This document shows, piece by piece, positions 8,834 through 16,794 of a stretch of 64,000 nt of DNA. The notes beneath the pieces were generated by a model that was not told the DNA's origin, searched no databases, and saw only the letters and a program-made list of their open reading frames with translations. Source of the DNA: an uncultured Collinsella sp. (lineage in GTDB: Bacteria; Actinomycetota; Coriobacteriia; Coriobacteriales; Coriobacteriaceae). Each line of letters begins with the position of its first letter. Positions within the stretch are counted from its first letter, which is position 1. The position numbers were made by a program, and so were the translations under genes. The DNA lies in assembly GCA_947002045.1 (NCBI GenBank), contig CAMQJB010000001.1, positions 21,018 to 85,017 of the forward strand, given 5' to 3'.

Positions 8834-9457
8834 ATGAAGGTTCTTTTGGTCAATGGCAGTCCCAAGGCAAACGGCAACACCGCCCGCGCACTCGCCGAAG
8901 TCGCCGAGCAACTCAACGCCGAGGGTATCGATACCGAGGTGTTCCAGCTGGGCGCCAAGCCCATTCGCGACTGCATTGGCTGTGGCCAGTGCGGCAAGCT
9001 CGATTGCCGCTGCACCTTTGACGACGACGTGGTGAACGAGCTGATCGCTGCCGCCGAGCAGGCAGATGGCTTTGTCTTTGGCTCCCCCGTCTACTATGCG
9101 CATCCCAGCGGACGCATCCTCTCGGCTCTCGACCGCGCATTCTATGCTGGCAGCAAGGCCTTTGCGCACAAGCCGGGTGCCGCGGTCGCCGTCGCCCGCC
9201 GTGGCGGCACGTCGACCACCTTCGACGTACTCAACAAGTACTTCACCATCAACCAGATGCCCGTGGTTGCCTCCACGTACTGGAACAACGTGTTTGGTCG
9301 CGTGCCCGGCGACGCCAATGGGGACGCCGAGGGCCTTGCCACCATGCGCAACATCGGCAAAAACATGGCCTGGCTCCTTCGCTGTATCGAGGCAGGACAG
9401 GCCGCCGGCATCAACGCACCCGAGGCAGATCGAGCAACGACCAACTTCATCAGGTAG
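8834..9457 (+). CDS. Flavodoxin-fold NAD(P)H-dependent oxidoreductase
   Basis: 207 aa. LVNGSPKANGNT at the N-terminus is the FMN-binding loop of the flavodoxin-like/NADPH-dependent FMN reductase family, and FGSPVYYAHPSGR is the second flavin-contact motif. CIGCGQCGKLDCRC near residue 50 is a Cys cluster as in iron-sulfur flavoproteins. ATG 8834 has GAGGGA 7 nt upstream; GTG at 8831 is an alternative. It is followed 17 nt later by the ArsC-like gene, perhaps as a redox pair. Confidence 0.88.
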   Translation: MKVLLVNGSPKANGNTARALAEVAEQLNAEGIDTEVFQLGAKPIRDCIGCGQCGKLDCRCTFDDDVVNELIAAAEQADGFVFGSPVYYAHPSGRILSALDRAFYAGSKAFAHKPGAAVAVARRGGTSTTFDVLNKYFTINQMPVVASTYWNNVFGRVPGDANGDAEGLATMRNIGKNMAWLLRCIEAGQAAGINAPEADRATTNFIR

Positions 9458-9474
9458 AACGGCGGAACAAATAC

Positions 9475-9816
9475 ATGAACGTGCAGATTTTTGGCACCAA
9501 AAAGTCCTTCGATACCAAGAAAGCACAGCGCTTCTTCAAAGAGCGCCGCATTAAGGTGCAGTTTATCGACCTTAAGGAAAAGGAGATGAGCAAGGGCGAG
9601 CTCACGAGCGTGATGCAGGCGGTCGGCGGCATCGACAAGCTGCTCAACCCCAAAGCCAAGGACGAGGAGACGCTCGCGCTCATCCAGCACCTCACCCCTA
9701 GCCAGCGCTTCGACAAGCTGCTCGAGAACCAGCAGGTTCTAGCCGAGCCCATCGTGCGCAACGGTAAGAAGGCCACCGTCGGTTATTGCCCCGATGTATG
9801 GGGAGCCTGGGAGTAG
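9475..9816 (+). CDS. ArsC/Spx-family protein lacking the active-site Cys
   Basis: 113 aa thioredoxin-fold protein of the ArsC/Spx/YffB family. The conserved region that normally reads GTKNCDTCKKA is GTKKSFDTKKA here, so the N-terminal catalytic Cys is absent and no other Cys replaces it there. The rest of the fold is kept, including the LTPSQRFDKLL and PIVRNGKKATVGY segments. It is therefore unlikely to be a classical arsenate reductase. It follows the flavoprotein closely. Confidence 0.85.
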   Translation: MNVQIFGTKKSFDTKKAQRFFKERRIKVQFIDLKEKEMSKGELTSVMQAVGGIDKLLNPKAKDEETLALIQHLTPSQRFDKLLENQQVLAEPIVRNGKKATVGYCPDVWGAWE

Positions 9817-9902
9817 CTTGTGTTATTTGCCGGCGCGTGGGTATAAGAGCAGGCGTTTGGCATAAGATTCAACTGTAAGCCATGTCTAACAAAGGAGGGC
9901 AC

Positions 9903-11033
9903 ATGCCCAACAAACCCGTGAAGATCATCATGCTTACCGGATACCTCGGTGCCGGCAAGACCACGCTGCTCAACCACATCCTCGCTAACGACGGCGGCAT
10001 CCGCGCCGCCGTGATCGTCAACGACATCGGCGAGATCAACGTCGACGCCAGCCTTATCGCCGACGGCGGCCTTTCCGAGACCGATGACCTCATCCCGCTC
10101 ACCAACGGCTGCATCTGCTGCACGCTTTCGGACGACCTTGCCAACCAGCTGCAGGGCATCGCCGATTCGGGCAACTTCGACTACATCATCATCGAGGCAT
10201 CGGGTATTTGCGAGCCTATCCCCATCGCCTACACCATCTCGAGCTTCTGCGACGAGGCCAAGGTGGGCGGCGAGCCCAAGCTCGCGCTCGACAACATCGT
10301 GGCCGTGGTCGACTGCGCCCGCATGTACGACGAGTTCAACGGCGGTCGCGACCTGCTGGCAGAGGATATCGACGAGGACGACATCGAGAGCCTGCTCATC
10401 CAGCAGATCGAGTTCTGCTCCACGCTGATTCTCAACAAGACCGATACCGTGAGCCCTGAGCAGATCGCCGAGCTCAAGGCCATCGTGCGCAGCCTGCAGA
10501 AAGATGCCGTGATCGTCGAGGCCCAAAACGGCGAGGTCCCCATGGAGGAGCTGCTCGACACCGACCGCTTCGACTTTATGCGCGCCTACAACTCCGCCGC
10601 CTGGATCGAGGCCATGGAGCATCCCGAGGAGCACGACGACCCCGAGGTGCTCGAGTACGACATCGAGACCTTTGTGTACTCGCGCCGCAAGCCGTTTGAC
10701 CTGCAGAAGTTCACCGATTTTGTTGAGCAGGAGTGGCCCGACGAGGTCATTCGCGTCAAGGGCCCGCTGTGGCAGACCGGCGATCCGGACATGTGCTACA
10801 TGTTCGAGCAGGCCGGCCACCAGATGCGCCTGATGGAGAACGGCCTGTTCGTTGACTCGGCGCCCGAGGGCGAGAAGCAGAAGATCATCGACGAGAACCC
10901 CGAGATCATGCAGATTTGGGACGACGAGACGGGCGACCGCATGACGAGCCTGTGCATCATCGGCCGTCACATGGACAAGGATGCGCTCATCGCCTCCCTC
11001 GATGCTTGCCTGACCGACTGGCACCGCGCCTAG
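9903..11033 (+). CDS. CobW/COG0523-family GTP-binding metallochaperone
   Basis: 376 aa G3E GTPase of the CobW/P47K (COG0523) family, proposed zinc or other metal insertases. Walker A GYLGAGKTTLLNHI is near the N-terminus, followed by the metal-binding CxCC motif in NGCICCTLSDDL, the Walker B/ExxG-like EASGICEP, NKTD for guanine recognition, and a C-terminal CobW_C domain (FVYSRRKPFDLQKF, VIRVKGPLW). ATG 9903 follows AAAGGAGG directly; an ATG 21 nt earlier has no ribosome site. The metal is unknown. Confidence 0.9.
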   Translation: MPNKPVKIIMLTGYLGAGKTTLLNHILANDGGIRAAVIVNDIGEINVDASLIADGGLSETDDLIPLTNGCICCTLSDDLANQLQGIADSGNFDYIIIEASGICEPIPIAYTISSFCDEAKVGGEPKLALDNIVAVVDCARMYDEFNGGRDLLAEDIDEDDIESLLIQQIEFCSTLILNKTDTVSPEQIAELKAIVRSLQKDAVIVEAQNGEVPMEELLDTDRFDFMRAYNSAAWIEAMEHPEEHDDPEVLEYDIETFVYSRRKPFDLQKFTDFVEQEWPDEVIRVKGPLWQTGDPDMCYMFEQAGHQMRLMENGLFVDSAPEGEKQKIIDENPEIMQIWDDETGDRMTSLCIIGRHMDKDALIASLDACLTDWHRA

Positions 11034-11072
11034 GTTTATCCAAGCGGGCATTTTCCGCCCACGTAACCGCCA

Positions 11073-11113
11073 AACCACCACGAAGGTGCCTGTCCCCTTC
11101 GTGGTGGTTTTTC
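11073..11113 (+). terminator. Intrinsic terminator after the CobW-like gene
   Basis: AACCACCACGAAGG pairs with CCTTCGTGGTGGTT, followed by a T-run. The loop reads TGCCTGTCC, so it shares the CTGTCCC-type core of the dispersed palindromes. Confidence 0.85.
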
Positions 11114-11133
11114 GTTCTGAGCCAAGGAGATTC

Positions 11134-11733
11134 ATGTTCAACATCGTGCTGTATGCGCCCGAGATTCCGGCCAATACGGGCAATATCGGCCGTACCTGCG
11201 TGGTCACCGGCGCCCGTCTGCATCTGGTGGAGCCACTGGGCTTTTCGCTCGACGACAAGACGGTACGTCGCGCCGGCCTGGGCTACTGGCAAAACCTGGA
11301 CGTGACCACCTATGCCAGCTGGGAGGATTTCCTTGCGCGCAATGGTCTCTCCCCTGCCGACGAACGCCTGCATCTGCTGACCAAAAAGGCACGCCGCACC
11401 TATGCGCAGAGTGCCTACCGCGATGGCGACTACTTGGTCTTTGGCAGCGAGAGCTCGGGCATTCCCGAGCCACTGCTTGCCGCGGCGCCCGAGCGCTGCG
11501 AGCGCATCCCCATGCTGCGCGATTGCGACTCACTCGATAACGCCGAGGCTTGGGAAGCCCACGAAGAATCGCTGGGGCATACCGAGGACAGCCACGAGGC
11601 CATCCTCCAGCAGGATATCTGCGGCAACTTCATCAATCCGGACGACTACCGCATCAGCGCCCTCAACCTATCCAACAGCGCCGCCATCGTCCTCTACGAA
11701 GCTCTGCGCCAAACAGGCTTTCCGGGAATGTAA
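11134..11733 (+). CDS. trmL: tRNA (cytidine(34)-2'-O)-methyltransferase
   Basis: 199 aa SPOUT-class methyltransferase that 2'-O-methylates the wobble base of certain tRNA-Leu species. FNIVLYAPEIPANTGNIGRT is the N-terminal family signature. GSESSGIPEPLL (about 105) and ISALNLSNSAAIVLYE (about 173) form the SAM-binding trefoil knot. The protein is somewhat longer than E. coli TrmL because of an insertion near residues 145-165. ATG 11134 has CCAAGGAGATTC upstream; the frame extends back into the terminator, so the earlier start is rejected. Confidence 0.94.
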   Translation: MFNIVLYAPEIPANTGNIGRTCVVTGARLHLVEPLGFSLDDKTVRRAGLGYWQNLDVTTYASWEDFLARNGLSPADERLHLLTKKARRTYAQSAYRDGDYLVFGSESSGIPEPLLAAAPERCERIPMLRDCDSLDNAEAWEAHEESLGHTEDSHEAILQQDICGNFINPDDYRISALNLSNSAAIVLYEALRQTGFPGM

Positions 11734-11738
11734 CAAAC

Positions 11739-11774
11739 CTGCCATTAGGGACGGGGTAGAAATGGCAGTTTTTT
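11739..11774 (+). terminator. Intrinsic terminator after trmL
   Basis: CTGCCATT / AATGGCAG stem followed by six T. The loop AGGGACGGGGTAG again carries a GGGAC core like the dispersed palindromes. Confidence 0.8.
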
Positions 11775-11805
11775 AAACCCTCTAGCTCTTGACAAGCTGG
11801 TTTTG

Positions 11806-11848
11806 GCATCAATGAGGCAAAGGGGCTGTCCCTTTGCCTCATTGATGC
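11806..11848. repeat. Dispersed palindrome, GAGGCAAA type (R3)
   Basis: Perfect 19-bp arms from GCATCAATGAGGCAAAGGG around the core GCTGT to the complementary CCCTTTGCCTCATTGATGC. It has the same core as the copies at 13034 and 16762 but a different arm word (GAGGC instead of GTGAC). Confidence 0.85.
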
Positions 11849-11928
11849 TCTAAATAACGAACCATTGCTTTTAATCAGAATTAACTAAAATAAAATGAAA
11901 TTAAACGGCGATGTGAAAGGAGAGCTTT

Positions 11929-13029
11929 GTGAAATATCTCGAGAACCCGTTTACCCCCAGTTTTGGTGAGGTTCCTGCCCATCTCGCTGGCAGACAACAG
12001 ATTATTCGGGATTTGGACCGTGCCTTCTTGAGCCAGCGCAGGCGCCCAGAATTGACCTCGATTTTCTCAGGCGCGCGTGGAACCGGTAAAACCGCTCTCA
12101 TGTCGTCGCTCGCGACAAGGGCGGAATCCCACGGCTGGATAGCCGTAAAGACGACCGCGCTCTCGGGAATGCTTGAGGAAATCGAGTTCGGGGCGAAACG
12201 TGCTGCCGGCCATCTCATCGACCCGTCTAACAACTTCGAAGTCACTGGGCTTGGAATTGCACCGCTCGGCAGCATTGAGGTCAATCGCGTTCACGATGCC
12301 TCAACCTGGCGCTATCGCATGAGCGACATCATCGACCAGCTCAACGAGGCGGGCACCGGTCTGCTCGTCACGGTTGACGAGGTGGACCCGACACTCGACG
12401 AGATGATTCAGCTCGCAGCGACGTATCAGCACTTTGTGACCGATGGAAAACGCGTCGCACTGCTCATGGCGGGACTTCCCAACAACGTCTCGACGTTGCT
12501 GAACCACAAGACGGTCTCGTTCCTTCGCCGCGCCCAACAATATCATCTGGGTCGCATTGCCGACTATGACGTACGCGAGGCCTTGATTCGCACGATCCAG
12601 GAAAACGATCGCCTGGCAGATGCCGAGGGAATCGATAGAGCCGTTCGCTCGATCTCTGGTTTTCCCTTCCTATTGCAACTCGTAGGCTACCGTGCCTGGG
12701 ATCTCACAAGCGATTCGAAGGAAATCTCGTCGCGCGACTTTGACCTGGGAATCAAAATCGCGCGCGACGAGATGGACGACCGAATCCTCGCGGCAACCTA
12801 TCGGGAACTCACTGCAGAGGACAAGCGATTCCTCATCGCCATGCTCGATGACGAGGAAGAGTCCACCACCGCTGACCTTGTCGAGCGCCTTAAGCGTTCG
12901 CCACAGCAGGTCTCCCGCTACCGACGCCGCATGATAGATGCCGGCATCATCGGGGAACGAGGACGAGGGCTCGTCGCATTTGAATTGCCATTCTTCCGCG
13001 ACTATCTCGCGGCTCAATGCGTGAAATAG
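11929..13029 (+). CDS. AAA ATPase with C-terminal winged helix (paralogue 1)
   Basis: 366 aa. Walker A GARGTGKT (48-55) and Walker B-like LLVTVDEVD (about 144-152) define an AAA_16/Orc1-Cdc6-like ATPase. The C-terminal third contains SPQQVSRYRRRMIDAGII, which looks like a winged helix. GTG 11929 has AAAGGAGAG upstream. It is paralogous to the gene at 15576-16694: both have the pattern FLRRAQQ..LG.I....VR...I.T and a PF/PY..QLVGY motif. It is bounded by palindromes R3 and R4. The AT-rich 80-bp leader differs from its neighbours. Function unknown; some relatives act in DNA metabolism or as regulators. Confidence 0.82.
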   Translation: MKYLENPFTPSFGEVPAHLAGRQQIIRDLDRAFLSQRRRPELTSIFSGARGTGKTALMSSLATRAESHGWIAVKTTALSGMLEEIEFGAKRAAGHLIDPSNNFEVTGLGIAPLGSIEVNRVHDASTWRYRMSDIIDQLNEAGTGLLVTVDEVDPTLDEMIQLAATYQHFVTDGKRVALLMAGLPNNVSTLLNHKTVSFLRRAQQYHLGRIADYDVREALIRTIQENDRLADAEGIDRAVRSISGFPFLLQLVGYRAWDLTSDSKEISSRDFDLGIKIARDEMDDRILAATYRELTAEDKRFLIAMLDDEEESTTADLVERLKRSPQQVSRYRRRMIDAGIIGERGRGLVAFELPFFRDYLAAQCVK

Positions 13030-13033
13030 ACAT

Positions 13034-13068
13034 CAATGTGACAAAGGGGCTGTCCCTTTGTCACATTG
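13034..13068. repeat. Dispersed palindrome, GTGACAAA type (R4)
   Basis: Perfect 15-bp arms CAATGTGACAAAGGG / CCCTTTGTCACATTG around GCTGT. It lies 4 nt after the AAA stop and 1 nt before the last base of the convergent UvrA-like stop codon, so it could end both transcripts. Confidence 0.88.
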
Positions 13069-13069
13069 G

Positions 13070-15583
13070 CTATAGATAGCGGCCGGTAATGCTCTTGGAG
13101 CAGGCTGCGATGTCGCCCGGCGTGCCGGCGCAGACGATTTGCCCGCCGGCGTCGCCACCGCCCGGGCCCATGTCGATCACGTAATCGGCGTTACGGATAA
13201 GGTCGAGATCGTGCTCAATCACGATAACCGTGGCGCCTTTGGCAACAAGGCCGTCGAACACACTCAGCAACACCTGAACATCGAGCGGATGTAGGCCGAT
13301 CGTGGGCTCGTCGAATACGAATACGGCATCGTCCTGCACGCGGCCCATCTCGCTCGCGAGCTTAAGGCGCTGAGCCTCGCCGCCCGAGAGCGCCGGTGTG
13401 GGCTCGCCGAGCGTGAGATAGCCCAAGCCCAGGTCGTGCAAGGTCTGCAAGCGCGTCTGAACCTTCTTGAGTCCCACCGTGGCGTCGAGGGCCTCGTCCA
13501 CACTCATGTCCATGAGCTGCGGCAACGTAAGCAGACTCCCGTCCTTGCCCTCACGATGGATATGCGAAGCCGCGTCCGCATAACGCGAACCGCGACATGC
13601 CGGGCAGACGATCTCGACGTCGGGCAAAAACTGCACGTCGAGCGATATCGAGCCCGTGCCGTCGCACGTAGGGCAGCGCAAGGCGCCGGTGTTGTAGCTA
13701 AAGGCGCCCGCCTTGTAGCCAGCTGCCTTAGCCTCGGGCGTACGGGCAAAGGCGCGGCGCAGCTCGTCATGGATGTCGGCATAAGTTGCCACCGTCGAGC
13801 GAACATTGGCGCCAATGGGCGTAGCGTCAATCAGGTTGGCGCGGGCAATGCCCTCGGCATCGACCCAACGCACGTGCCCCGGCAGACGCTCGCCAGCTGC
13901 CTGCGCCTTAAGCGCCGGGATGAGCGTCTCGAGCACCAACGTCGTCTTACCCGAACCCGAAACACCCGTCACCGCGACCAAGCGGCCGCGCGGGATATCG
14001 ACTTCGAGCGGTTTGACGGTATGGATGGTATCGGTCGCCATGCGGATGTGGCCCTGGTCGAACATTTCGTCGTCAGCCACCTGTGAACGCAAGCGCTTGG
14101 GCTCGGCACGCAAAAACGAAGCGATGCGGCTGTCCCGCGCTTGCTCGACCTCGTCTACCGTGCCTGCAGCGATCACGTTACCGCCGCCTGCTCCGGCAAC
14201 GGGGCCCATCTCGACCAGATAGTCGGCTTCCGCCAGTACGCGCGTATCGTGGTCGACAACAACCACGGTGTTGCCGTCATCCACCAAATCGCGCATCACG
14301 CCCACCAAGCCGTCGACATTGGCGGGATGCAAGCCGATCGAAGGCTCGTCCAGCACATAAAGCACGCCCGTCGACCGGTTGCGCACCACACGGGCGAGCT
14401 GCACACGCTGGCGCTCACCCGTGGAGAGCGTGGCACCGGCGCGGTCGAGTGAAAGGTAATCGAGACCCAGGTCGACCAGACGACGGGCCGTGCTCAAAAA
14501 TGAATCGCAGATATCCGCTGCCATGGGCTGCATCTCGGCCGGCAAGGACATAGGAACCCCACGCACCCACTCAATCGCCTCGCCCAGCGTCATAGCCGCC
14601 GCCTGTGCCAGATTGATATCGCGCACCTGGGGCTGGCGCGCAGCCTCGGAAAGACGCGTGCCACCACAGTCACGGCATGGCCCCTCGCGCAAAAAGCGTG
14701 CAACGCGTTTGAGGCCCTTATCGTCCTTGACCTTGGCGAGCGCATTCTCAACGGTATAGACGGCGTTGTAATAGGTGAAATCGAGCGGCGTGGCGCCCTC
14801 CCCGTTTTTGGGAACGTAGAGAATGTGCTTCTTAACCGCCGGGCCGTGGAACACGATGTCGCGCTCTTGAGGCGTGAGCTGGTTAAACGGCACGTCGGTA
14901 CGCACGCCCATCTCGCCAGCCACCTGCTTCATCAGATCCCACATGAGCGTGCCCCAGGGAAGGACCGCGCCCTCGTTGATAGTCTTTGACTCGTCGGGTA
15001 CCAGGCTCGCTTCGTCCACCTCGCGCATGACACCGGTGCCGCCGCAGGTGGGGCATGCACCGCCGCTGTTAAAGGCAAGGTCCTCGGCACTCGGCGCGTA
15101 GAACTCGCGGCCGCATGTCGGACACGTGAGCGACAGGCCCGCGGCCACGTTAAGGCTCGGCTCCACGCGCGCCCCGCAGTGCGGGCACACGTGATGGGCG
15201 CAACGGCTAAAGAGCAGACGCAGGCTGTTGTTGAGCTCGGTCATGGTACCAAAGGTCGAACGCACGCCCGGCACGCTCGGACGCTGGTGCAGCGCGAGCG
15301 CCGCCGGCACGTGCAGCACCTCGTCCACCTGGGCGTGTTCGGCCTGCGTCAGGCGACGTCGAGTATAGGTGCTGAGTGCTTCCAAGTAGCGACGCGAGCC
15401 CTCGGCATAAAGAACCCCCAGCGCCAGCGAACTCTTGCCCGAACCCGACACGCCGGCAATGCCCACGAGCCTTCCCAGCGGAATATCGATATCGATGTCC
15501 TTGAGGTTATGGACGCGCGCACCGCGCACCTCGATAGCCTGCGGGCCCATCTTCTGTTCCGTCACCTTTATCACCCTACTCAT
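13070..15583 (-). CDS. Class II UvrA-like ABC ATPase
   Basis: 837 aa, about 100 residues shorter than housekeeping UvrA, as in the UvrA2 class. Both ABC halves are complete: Walker A GVSGSGKSSLA and GVSGSGKTTLV, signatures LSTGERQRVQLARV and LSGGEAQRLKLASEM, and both Walker B regions (VLDEPSIGLHP, VFDEPTIGLHP). Zinc-finger CPxC pairs are present (CPHCGARVEP, CPTCGREF, CPTCDGTGSI, CPACRGSRY). UvrA2 proteins in actinobacteria (such as DrrC) protect against DNA-intercalating drugs. Its start overlaps the upstream AAA gene by 8 nt, so the two form one translationally coupled unit. Confidence 0.92.
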   Translation of the reverse strand: MSRVIKVTEQKMGPQAIEVRGARVHNLKDIDIDIPLGRLVGIAGVSGSGKSSLALGVLYAEGSRRYLEALSTYTRRRLTQAEHAQVDEVLHVPAALALHQRPSVPGVRSTFGTMTELNNSLRLLFSRCAHHVCPHCGARVEPSLNVAAGLSLTCPTCGREFYAPSAEDLAFNSGGACPTCGGTGVMREVDEASLVPDESKTINEGAVLPWGTLMWDLMKQVAGEMGVRTDVPFNQLTPQERDIVFHGPAVKKHILYVPKNGEGATPLDFTYYNAVYTVENALAKVKDDKGLKRVARFLREGPCRDCGGTRLSEAARQPQVRDINLAQAAAMTLGEAIEWVRGVPMSLPAEMQPMAADICDSFLSTARRLVDLGLDYLSLDRAGATLSTGERQRVQLARVVRNRSTGVLYVLDEPSIGLHPANVDGLVGVMRDLVDDGNTVVVVDHDTRVLAEADYLVEMGPVAGAGGGNVIAAGTVDEVEQARDSRIASFLRAEPKRLRSQVADDEMFDQGHIRMATDTIHTVKPLEVDIPRGRLVAVTGVSGSGKTTLVLETLIPALKAQAAGERLPGHVRWVDAEGIARANLIDATPIGANVRSTVATYADIHDELRRAFARTPEAKAAGYKAGAFSYNTGALRCPTCDGTGSISLDVQFLPDVEIVCPACRGSRYADAASHIHREGKDGSLLTLPQLMDMSVDEALDATVGLKKVQTRLQTLHDLGLGYLTLGEPTPALSGGEAQRLKLASEMGRVQDDAVFVFDEPTIGLHPLDVQVLLSVFDGLVAKGATVIVIEHDLDLIRNADYVIDMGPGGGDAGGQIVCAGTPGDIAACSKSITGRYL

Positions 15584-16694
15584 GCCATAAAACTCGATCG
15601 CGAATGTACGCGCCCAGCATGGGCACGGTAAACCGGACGAGGCCGTATCCGGCAGCCTCGATGATGCGCTCGCGAATCAGGCTTGCGCGATATTTACTCG
15701 CCCAGCTCTGGGTACGCTCGCAACGCTCAATGATGTCCGCCATGCGCGTCGGCTTGCCCCCGTCAGCCGCCATGGCCTCGATAAATAGGCGCTGCGGACT
15801 GCGCAACCCGTAATACAAGGGAGCGTCAACTGCTTCATAGAACTCGGAGACGGCATCCGCATGGCCATCCTCGACATCGCACCTTTCAATGACCTGCGAG
15901 TTACGGCGGACAGCAGAGCGCCACATGTAATAGCCCACCAGCTGAACCATATAGGGATGCCCTATGCTCTTGCGTGCCGCAAGGTCCGCCGTCTCCGCGT
16001 CAACGTAAAGACCAGCGTCTTTGACCGTCTGGATATATGAATCGCGCACCTTGGGCAAAGAAATCGCCCCCAGCGTACGCTGCTGGGCGCGGCGCAAAAA
16101 CGTCACGCTCGGCTCTTCGAGCAAGTCATCAACCATACTGGGCAATCCAGCGAACACCAGCGCAAGACCGCGCTGGTCGCTATCGGGCAATCCCGTAGCA
16201 TCCTGATCTCCGAGCACCTGCTGATAGAGGACGGCAAGTGCCGCCAGTTCCTCGATAGATGCAGATTGCGCCTCGTCAATCGCAAACAGTATGCCCTTGC
16301 CTGGACCGAGCTTCTTGAGGCGCTCGTTGACCAGCCCTCGTAACGTCTCGCCCTTTGCTCGCGCCGCCTCGACCGACATCCGGCCAAACGACGGCCCGAA
16401 CCCCATTGACGTCACAACGGGTTTATTCGAGCGTAGCGCGTCGGCTAAGCGGTCGCATAAGCCAAGCGAAGCGGAATCGGAGATAACCGCCCATCCGCGC
16501 TCATTGGCTAGACGTTGCAGCTCCCGCAGGAGAACCGTTTTGCCGCAGCCGCGGTTTCCCGTAATGAGCATGAGCCTACCCGGCGCTCCGGCGCCGTTGT
16601 CGAGTCCTTCCTCAAAATCTTCGATGACCGACTCGCGGCCGATGAGTATCGGAGGCCGCTTGCCAGCCGTGGGCTTAAAGGGATTTGGATTCAT
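15576..16694 (-). CDS. AAA ATPase coupled to the UvrA2-like gene (paralogue 2)
   Basis: 372 aa AAA_16/Orc1-Cdc6-like ATPase. Walker A is GNRGCGKT (46-53) and Walker B is ILFAIDEAQ (about 134-142). The C-terminal ERTQSWASKYRASLIRE region resembles a winged helix. It shares FLRRAQQ and QLVGY motifs with the gene at 11929-13029, so they are paralogues on both sides of the UvrA2 gene. It starts with ATG after GGAGG and is read before uvrA2 with an 8-nt overlap. Three 10-bp direct repeats lie just upstream. The biological role is unknown; a partner of the UvrA2 protein is the natural inference. Confidence 0.82.
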   Translation of the reverse strand: MNPNPFKPTAGKRPPILIGRESVIEDFEEGLDNGAGAPGRLMLITGNRGCGKTVLLRELQRLANERGWAVISDSASLGLCDRLADALRSNKPVVTSMGFGPSFGRMSVEAARAKGETLRGLVNERLKKLGPGKGILFAIDEAQSASIEELAALAVLYQQVLGDQDATGLPDSDQRGLALVFAGLPSMVDDLLEEPSVTFLRRAQQRTLGAISLPKVRDSYIQTVKDAGLYVDAETADLAARKSIGHPYMVQLVGYYMWRSAVRRNSQVIERCDVEDGHADAVSEFYEAVDAPLYYGLRSPQRLFIEAMAADGGKPTRMADIIERCERTQSWASKYRASLIRERIIEAAGYGLVRFTVPMLGAYIRDRVLWHE

Positions 16695-16729
16695 GTCGGC
16701 CTCCTCGGATTGGCAAACCCTGGCAATAG

Positions 16730-16760
16730 TTATACCAACTTATACCGAGTTATACCAATA
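16730..16760. repeat. Three 10-bp direct repeats (TATACCRANT) upstream of the AAA gene
   Basis: TATACCAACT, TATACCGAGT and TATACCAATA are exactly adjacent, 36 to 66 bp before the start of the coupled AAA-uvrA2 genes. Helical-turn phasing suggests a protein-binding site. On the gene strand they read GGTATAA and overlap possible -10 elements. Confidence 0.6.
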
Positions 16761-16761
16761 G

Positions 16762-16794
16762 CATGTGACAAAGGAGCTGTCCCTTTGTCACATG
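16762..16794. repeat. Dispersed palindrome, GTGACAAA type (R5)
   Basis: CATGTGACAAAGG / CCTTTGTCACATG around AGCTGTC. The right arm contains the last codons and TGA stop of the Tet(M)-like gene (16788-16790). The left arm abuts the 10-bp direct repeats. Confidence 0.85.
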
